Source: Prevotella sp. (GTDB lineage: Bacteria > Bacteroidota > Bacteroidia > Bacteroidales > Bacteroidaceae). Taken from it: a DNA stretch of 27,433 bases. Both the position numbers and the translations under genes were made by a program. Position 1 is the stretch's first letter. Every line of letters starts with the position of its first letter. Below are positions 23,739 through 27,433 of the stretch, one piece after another. The notes beneath the pieces are model-generated. The model saw only the letters and a list, made by a program, of their open reading frames with translations, was not told the origin of the DNA and ran no database searches. The stretch lies in contig JAILAA010000180.1 in assembly GCA_024681875.1 (NCBI GenBank), forward strand, positions 1-27,433. The letters are read 5' to 3'.

Positions 23739-24737
23739 TTATTTAAATAATGAGTATTCCTTGACGTCCCAGGCCAGGGCGCTGGCGCCGAGGATGTCGC
23801 GCTCGCCCTCTTTGAGGATGGAGACGAGAATCCGTGTCTCGTCCTTGATGTTGGGGAAGACATGCTCCTCAAAAGAGTGCCGCATGGGCTTGAGCAGCCA
23901 CTTGCCGGCCTGCGTCATGTCGCCTGTGAGGATGATGGCCTCGGGGTTGAGCACCGAGGCGTAGTTGGCCAGTCCGAGTCCGAGCATCTCGCCCGTACGC
24001 CGCAGGGCCTCGATGGCCAGGTTGTCGCCCTTGTCGCAGCACTTGGCAATGGAGATGATGTCACGCTTGGTCAAGTCGCTGAGCATGGTCGGCTCCTTAG
24101 ACTCTGCTATTAGCTCGTCGATGGTACGCTGCAAGCCTTTCTCGCCGCAGTAGGTCTCCAAGCATCCTTTGTTGCCGCATCCGCACTGGCGTCCGCCCTG
24201 CACTACGCATGTGTGGCCCAGCTCTCCGGCAAATCCCTGCGTGCCTAAGTGGGGCAAGCCGTTGGAGTAGAAACAGCTGCCCAGTCCGCCATGGCTCAGC
24301 GACACGACGACGAAGTTCTTCATGCCGTGTGCGCTGCCGTATGCTTTCTCGCCCAGGGCAGTGATGTGTGCGTCGTTAGCCAGTGCCACGGCCATTCCCA
24401 CTCTGTCGCGCAGCATGGCTGCCAGGGGTATGACCCCTTTCCACGGAAGGTTGGCGGCGTGCTCTATACATCCTGTCACCGAGCTGGCGCTGGGGGCACT
24501 GATGCCGATGGAGCGGATGGACTCATAGCCGCCGTTTTCTTCCATCAGCATGAGAAGTTTCCCGGCCAGGACTGTGACGTAGTCGTTCACATCGGGATAT
24601 TCGGTTGTGTCGAGATAGTCCTGTGCCACTATCTCACCCCTGATGTCCACTATACCAAAGGTTGTCCTGTCTAAGCGGATGTCAATACCCATGACACGGG
24701 TCTTAATCTGGTCTATGGTCTCTTCGTTTTCTTCCAT
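23739..24737 (-). CDS. ROK-family protein with degenerate phosphate-binding motif
   Basis: The 332-residue protein belongs to the ROK family of sugar kinases and regulators. The ROK zinc site is intact: GELGHT with His175, then CGCGNKGCLE with Cys185, Cys187 and Cys192. The catalytic Asp122 is present in ANDAH. The first ATP phosphate motif, normally DIGGT, reads DIRLDRT at about residues 19-25. The second, normally a GTGIGSG-type loop, reads SHGGLGS. There is no N-terminal helix-turn-helix. It may thus be a kinase with altered nucleotide binding or a sugar-sensing protein. It lies between the CarboxypepD_reg-like gene (21-base gap) and an aryl-CoA ligase gene (22-base gap). Confidence 0.88.
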   Translation of the reverse strand: MEENEETIDQIKTRVMGIDIRLDRTTFGIVDIRGEIVAQDYLDTTEYPDVNDYVTVLAGKLLMLMEENGGYESIRSIGISAPSASSVTGCIEHAANLPWKGVIPLAAMLRDRVGMAVALANDAHITALGEKAYGSAHGMKNFVVVSLSHGGLGSCFYSNGLPHLGTQGFAGELGHTCVVQGGRQCGCGNKGCLETYCGEKGLQRTIDELIAESKEPTMLSDLTKRDIISIAKCCDKGDNLAIEALRRTGEMLGLGLANYASVLNPEAIILTGDMTQAGKWLLKPMRHSFEEHVFPNIKDETRILVSILKEGERDILGASALAWDVKEYSLFK

Positions 24738-24758
24738 AAGTTATATGTTTTTCTGAAA

Positions 24759-25973
24759 TCAACGTTTTTTCAGCAGGCGGTCGATGGCGCGGTCGAGCGA
24801 CACTGTGGGTTCTATGATGTTGTAGTCTTCCCAGAAGGCCGGGTCGCGGAAATATTCCACCTTGTCGTAGAACGCGTCATGCTGGTCGAAGGACTCGCGG
24901 CCGCTGATGGGCTGGGCCTGCTGGTTGTCGTGGCTGGTGACGGCCGTTTCGCAACTGACGGCAAACGACGTGGCGAAGAGGCGGCGGCGCCAGTCGCAGT
25001 TGAAGCGGAAGTTGGTACGCACATAGCTGATGCGCGTGACGTCGCCGTCGGTCCTGTAGTCGATGAGCAGCGACAGCTCCTTCGGGCGAAAACGCACACC
25101 GGCAGGCTTGCGCACGAGCATCATCCTCGTAGCCTTCTCGCGGTCGCTCATGTCAAGGGTAATGTCGGCCCGTGTGAAGGCCAGCGTCTCTTGGTCGATG
25201 TAGAAGCGACCGTGGTAGAGGGCGTAGGGCATGACGCGGCGCGGCGAAATGACCACTACGTACTGGCGACGGTCGGCGATGGTCGTGGGTGCTTCCATTG
25301 TCATGTCGTAGCAGTCAAGGTCTTCCTCGTTCAGCAACAGCGTAGGGTCTTTCACCAGGTCGAGCTGTACGGGTACCACAGGTCCGCCGGTTACTTTCAC
25401 ACTCAGTGTGTCGCTTTGTCGCGGGCTCAGCAGCCGACGCCCCTTGCGTATGGCTACGCGGTCGCGCAGGGTGCTGTGGCCGTAGGGCGTCTTGTACATA
25501 TCGATGACACCCTCGGCCACCATGATGTGGTGCTGACGCTTCATGGCCGTCTCGCGGTAGAAGCAGTGGAACAGCTCCGGGCGGCGGCTGTAGTTCTGGG
25601 TGATTTTCTTGATGGCGGCATTCATGACTTCGCGGGCGTCGAGGGCCACGACAAGTACCTCCTGCAACTGAATGGTGGCAGGCTCTAAGCGTATGGCCTG
25701 TTGTTCTGGTGTCGGGCTGTCGAAGGGGATGGTCTGGGAACGGTAGCCCACGTGCGAAACGACGATGCTGCTGATCAGCGTGTCGGCCTTTAGCAGGAAG
25801 TAACCGTCGCCGTTGGTCACCACGGTCTGCTCGCCGCCGCTGATGCTGACACCAGCCAGGGGCTGGCCCGTGGCATCGCTCACCACCGTTCCACCTACGG
25901 TCGTGCGCAGCTGCGACCATAAGCTCAGATAGGGCAGGACCGTCAGCAGGCAGAGTGTGATGATTCTCCTCAT
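24759..25973 (-). CDS. CarboxypepD_reg-like domain outer-envelope protein
   Basis: The 404-residue protein has a signal peptide (MRRIITLCLLTVLPYLSLWS) and a CarboxypepD_reg-like beta-sandwich at about residues 25-95. That domain shows GGTVVSDATGQPLAGVSISG, TVVTNGDGYFLLKADT and IVVSHVGYRSQTIPF. A longer region of unknown function follows, with beta-rich segments such as CFYRETAMKRQHHIMVAEGV. This architecture is common in Bacteroidetes and usually places the protein in the periplasm or outer membrane. No TonB plug or full beta-barrel is seen. It is the first gene of the operon with ROK and the second aryl-CoA ligase. Its start codon lies only seven bases past the -7 promoter box. Confidence 0.85.
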   Translation of the reverse strand: MRRIITLCLLTVLPYLSLWSQLRTTVGGTVVSDATGQPLAGVSISGGEQTVVTNGDGYFLLKADTLISSIVVSHVGYRSQTIPFDSPTPEQQAIRLEPATIQLQEVLVVALDAREVMNAAIKKITQNYSRRPELFHCFYRETAMKRQHHIMVAEGVIDMYKTPYGHSTLRDRVAIRKGRRLLSPRQSDTLSVKVTGGPVVPVQLDLVKDPTLLLNEEDLDCYDMTMEAPTTIADRRQYVVVISPRRVMPYALYHGRFYIDQETLAFTRADITLDMSDREKATRMMLVRKPAGVRFRPKELSLLIDYRTDGDVTRISYVRTNFRFNCDWRRRLFATSFAVSCETAVTSHDNQQAQPISGRESFDQHDAFYDKVEYFRDPAFWEDYNIIEPTVSLDRAIDRLLKKR

Positions 25974-25980
25974 TCACCTG

Positions 25981-26011
25981 CAAAGGTAAGCATTAAATTA
26001 CATACCGCAAG
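25981..26011 (-). promoter_or_regulatory. Promoter of the CarboxypepD_reg/ROK/aryl-CoA ligase operon
   Basis: On the minus strand, CTTG (26011-26008), a 19-base spacer and TACCTTTG (25988-25981) lie directly before the gene. Only seven bases separate the -7 box from the ATG, so the transcript would be nearly leaderless. Confidence 0.6.
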
Positions 26012-26027
26012 CAATAATTTCGTTTTT

Positions 26028-26061
26028 TTTGACGTCCTCTCAGGAAAAATGCCTAAATTTG
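26028..26061 (+). promoter_or_regulatory. Putative promoter of mrp
   Basis: TTTG (26028-26031), a 22-base spacer (slightly long) and TAAATTTG (26054-26061) precede the ATG at 26086. It is divergent to the promoter at 25981-26011, with about 20 bases between their -33 boxes. Confidence 0.55.
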
Positions 26062-26085
26062 CAGCGAATAAGCAATTTGAAAGAT

Positions 26086-27150
26086 ATGACACTATATCCG
26101 AAACTGATTATGGATGCGCTTGCTACGGTGACGTATGCGGGCACAAAGAAAAACTTGGTTGAGAGCGGCATGGTGGCCGATACACCTGCCATTAACGGAA
26201 TGAAAGTGAAAGTGGTGCTGCAGTTTCCGCGCGACACCGATCCCTTCTTGAAATCTACGGTAAAGGCCGCTGAGGCGGCCATCCACTACCATGTGTCAAA
26301 GGACGTGGAGGTGGAGATTGTGACCGAGTTCAAGAGTAAGGCGCGTCCTGCCGACGAGCAGCTGCTGCCCGATGTCAAGCACATCGTGGCCGTCAGCTCG
26401 GGCAAGGGTGGCGTGGGCAAGAGTACCGTGGCCGTCAACCTTGCCGTAGCATTGGCCCGTCTGGGTTATAGTGTGGGGCTGCTCGATGCTGACATCTTCG
26501 GACCATCTGTTCCCAAGATGATGGGCTTGGAGGAGGTGAAGGTGTATTCGGTGAACAAGGACGGGCGCGACCTCATCCTGCCGGTAGAGCGCTATGGCGT
26601 GCGGATGCTCAGCATAGGCTTCTTCGTAGCTCCGCAAACAGCCACGCTTTGGCGCGGCGGAATGGCCTGCAATGCCTTGAAACAACTCATCGCAGATGCT
26701 GACTGGGGCCAGCTGGACTATCTCATCATCGACACGCCGCCGGGCACCAGCGACATTCATCTCTCCATTCTGCAGATGCTCAGGCTCACGGGCGCTGTTA
26801 TCGTCAGTACACCGCAGCAGGTGGCGCTGGCCGATGCACGCAAGGGTATAGACATGTATATGAACGACAAGGTGAACGTGCCCATCCTCGGACTGGTGGA
26901 GAACATGGCATGGTTTACGCCTGCCGAGCTGCCGCAGAACCGCTATTATATCTTTGGCCGCGAGGGCTGCAAACGGCTGGCCGAAGAGATGCATGTGCCC
27001 CTGCTGGCGCAGCTGCCGCTGGTGCAGAGTGTCTGTGAGGCGGGCGATGGCGGCGCTCCCGTGGTCACCAATGTCGATTCTATGTCGGGGCAGGCTTTCC
27101 TTAGCCTTGCGCAGGCAGTTGTCACCGTCGTCAACCGCAATGGGAAATAG
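26086..27150 (+). CDS. mrp: Mrp/ApbC-family iron-sulfur cluster carrier ATPase
   Basis: Mrp proteins are P-loop ATPases that carry Fe-S clusters to apo-proteins in the cytoplasm. The 354-residue protein has an N-terminal MIP18/DUF59 domain at about 1-90. The ATPase domain has VSSGKGGVGKSTVAVNLA (P-loop, 105-114), LLDADIFGPSVPKMMG and IIDTPPGTSDIHLS. The usual CxxC cluster-binding motif after ENM is absent; the segment reads ENMAWFTPAELPQNRYYIFG, as I recall for Bacteroidetes homologues. The frame is open from 26029, but that extension covers the promoter, so ATG 26086 (MTLYPKLIMD) is chosen. No clear terminator follows. Confidence 0.95.
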   Translation: MTLYPKLIMDALATVTYAGTKKNLVESGMVADTPAINGMKVKVVLQFPRDTDPFLKSTVKAAEAAIHYHVSKDVEVEIVTEFKSKARPADEQLLPDVKHIVAVSSGKGGVGKSTVAVNLAVALARLGYSVGLLDADIFGPSVPKMMGLEEVKVYSVNKDGRDLILPVERYGVRMLSIGFFVAPQTATLWRGGMACNALKQLIADADWGQLDYLIIDTPPGTSDIHLSILQMLRLTGAVIVSTPQQVALADARKGIDMYMNDKVNVPILGLVENMAWFTPAELPQNRYYIFGREGCKRLAEEMHVPLLAQLPLVQSVCEAGDGGAPVVTNVDSMSGQAFLSLAQAVVTVVNRNGK

Positions 27151-27203
27151 GCCTTTTCTTAGCCCATATTCGTGCTATTGAGCCTTGTTGGCGTGCACAA
27201 AAA

Positions 27204-27217
27204 TTGATTTTAATCAA
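27204..27217. promoter_or_regulatory. CRP/FNR-type operator-like palindrome
   Basis: TTGATTTTAATCAA equals the FNR consensus TTGATnnnnATCAA exactly. It is centred about 80 bases upstream of the transcription start expected from the promoter at 27254-27285. Bacteroidales encode several CRP/FNR-family regulators, but which one would bind here is unknown. Confidence 0.4.
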
Positions 27218-27253
27218 GAGAAAGCGTTATTTTTACACTTTTTCTTTGTAAAA

Positions 27254-27285
27254 GTTGTGGGGTGCGTTTTTTCGACGTACCTTTG
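27254..27285 (+). promoter_or_regulatory. Promoter for a gene beyond the right edge
   Basis: GTTG (27254-27257), a 20-base spacer and TACCTTTG (27278-27285) fit the Bacteroidetes consensus. No start codon followed by a long open frame occurs in the remaining 148 bases. Confidence 0.6.
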
Positions 27286-27433
27286 CACCATCAAAGGTTA
27301 ATAGATTGTTTTAGGTTAGTAGTAATATTTATAGTTTTAGGTTTTTAGTTATTGGTAAAAGAAAGTTTTCAACTGTGGATAACAGGTGGTCGCTGTGAAG
27401 CTCCCATTTAAACTTTCAAATTTTTAGCCCTGT

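Larger units (their letters stand above)
27151..27433 (+). other. Gene-free leader region up to the window edge
   Basis: These 283 bases are AT-rich with no plausible coding frame. They hold an FNR-type palindrome (27204-27217), a good promoter (27254-27285) and, within the presumed leader, a perfect DnaA-box sequence TGTGGATAA (27374-27382). At least 140 bases of untranslated leader would precede the next gene, longer than any other leader in the window. Confidence 0.6.

Noticed and set aside
23717..23872. N-terminal extension of the second aryl-CoA ligase by 52 residues
   Set aside because: It overlaps the ROK gene, is Ser/Arg-rich and unlike the family; ATG 23716 gives the normal start.

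Overview
The window looks like chromosomal DNA of a Bacteroidales bacterium, most likely Prevotellaceae (Prevotella in the broad sense) from a plant-fed gut or rumen. The grounds are: repeated Bacteroidetes-type promoters (TTTG, 19-21 bases, TAnnTTTG) 5-40 bases before start codons; no Shine-Dalgarno sequences; a fused MurF-alanine racemase; a Bacteroidetes-type Mrp without its usual CxxC; DUF5683, DUF5107 and CarboxypepD_reg-like proteins; and plant cell wall enzymes (pectinesterase, GH53 galactanase). The genus is inferred. No tRNA, rRNA, CRISPR array, transposase or prophage gene was seen.

Layout. Positions 131-7379 (+) hold one tight run: parA, parB, a DUF5683 membrane protein, an MltD-like lytic transglycosylase, a bifunctional Rel and a secreted pectinesterase. 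It joins chromosome segregation, wall turnover and the stringent response. Positions 7383-9879 (-) hold a beta-propeller gene with a MerR-type regulator upstream of it, then malate dehydrogenase with its own terminator. Positions 10171-16247 (+) hold a large DUF5107/TPR protein coupled by ATGA to murF-alr, closed by a strong terminator. Positions 16299-18098 (-) hold an aryl-CoA ligase and a double-ACT protein. Next come a small PH-domain membrane protein (+), then GNAT, GH53 galactanase and guanine deaminase (-), then luxS (+). Positions 22409-25973 (-) hold an operon of a CarboxypepD_reg-like protein, a ROK protein and a second aryl-CoA ligase. Mrp (+) follows, and the last 283 bases are a gene-free leader with a promoter for a gene beyond the edge.

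The least ordinary content is a set of short repeats scattered through and between these genes. Some are tandem 7-mers or 8-mers (TCTCACC-like, AAATGAY, TCAACTCC, GTTATYAC). Others are C-rich/G-rich palindromes. Many lie inside coding sequence without breaking the frame. The DUF5107 gene alone carries five such insertions, roughly 110 residues. A 7-mer array supplies the hydrophobic core of the DUF5683 signal peptide. The TCTCACC-like arrays found in genes all lie in the orientation free of stop codons. This resembles in-frame palindromic elements known in Rickettsia, but I recognise no named Bacteroidales family. Two further large inverted repeats (10047-10088 and 22280-22362) sit between genes.
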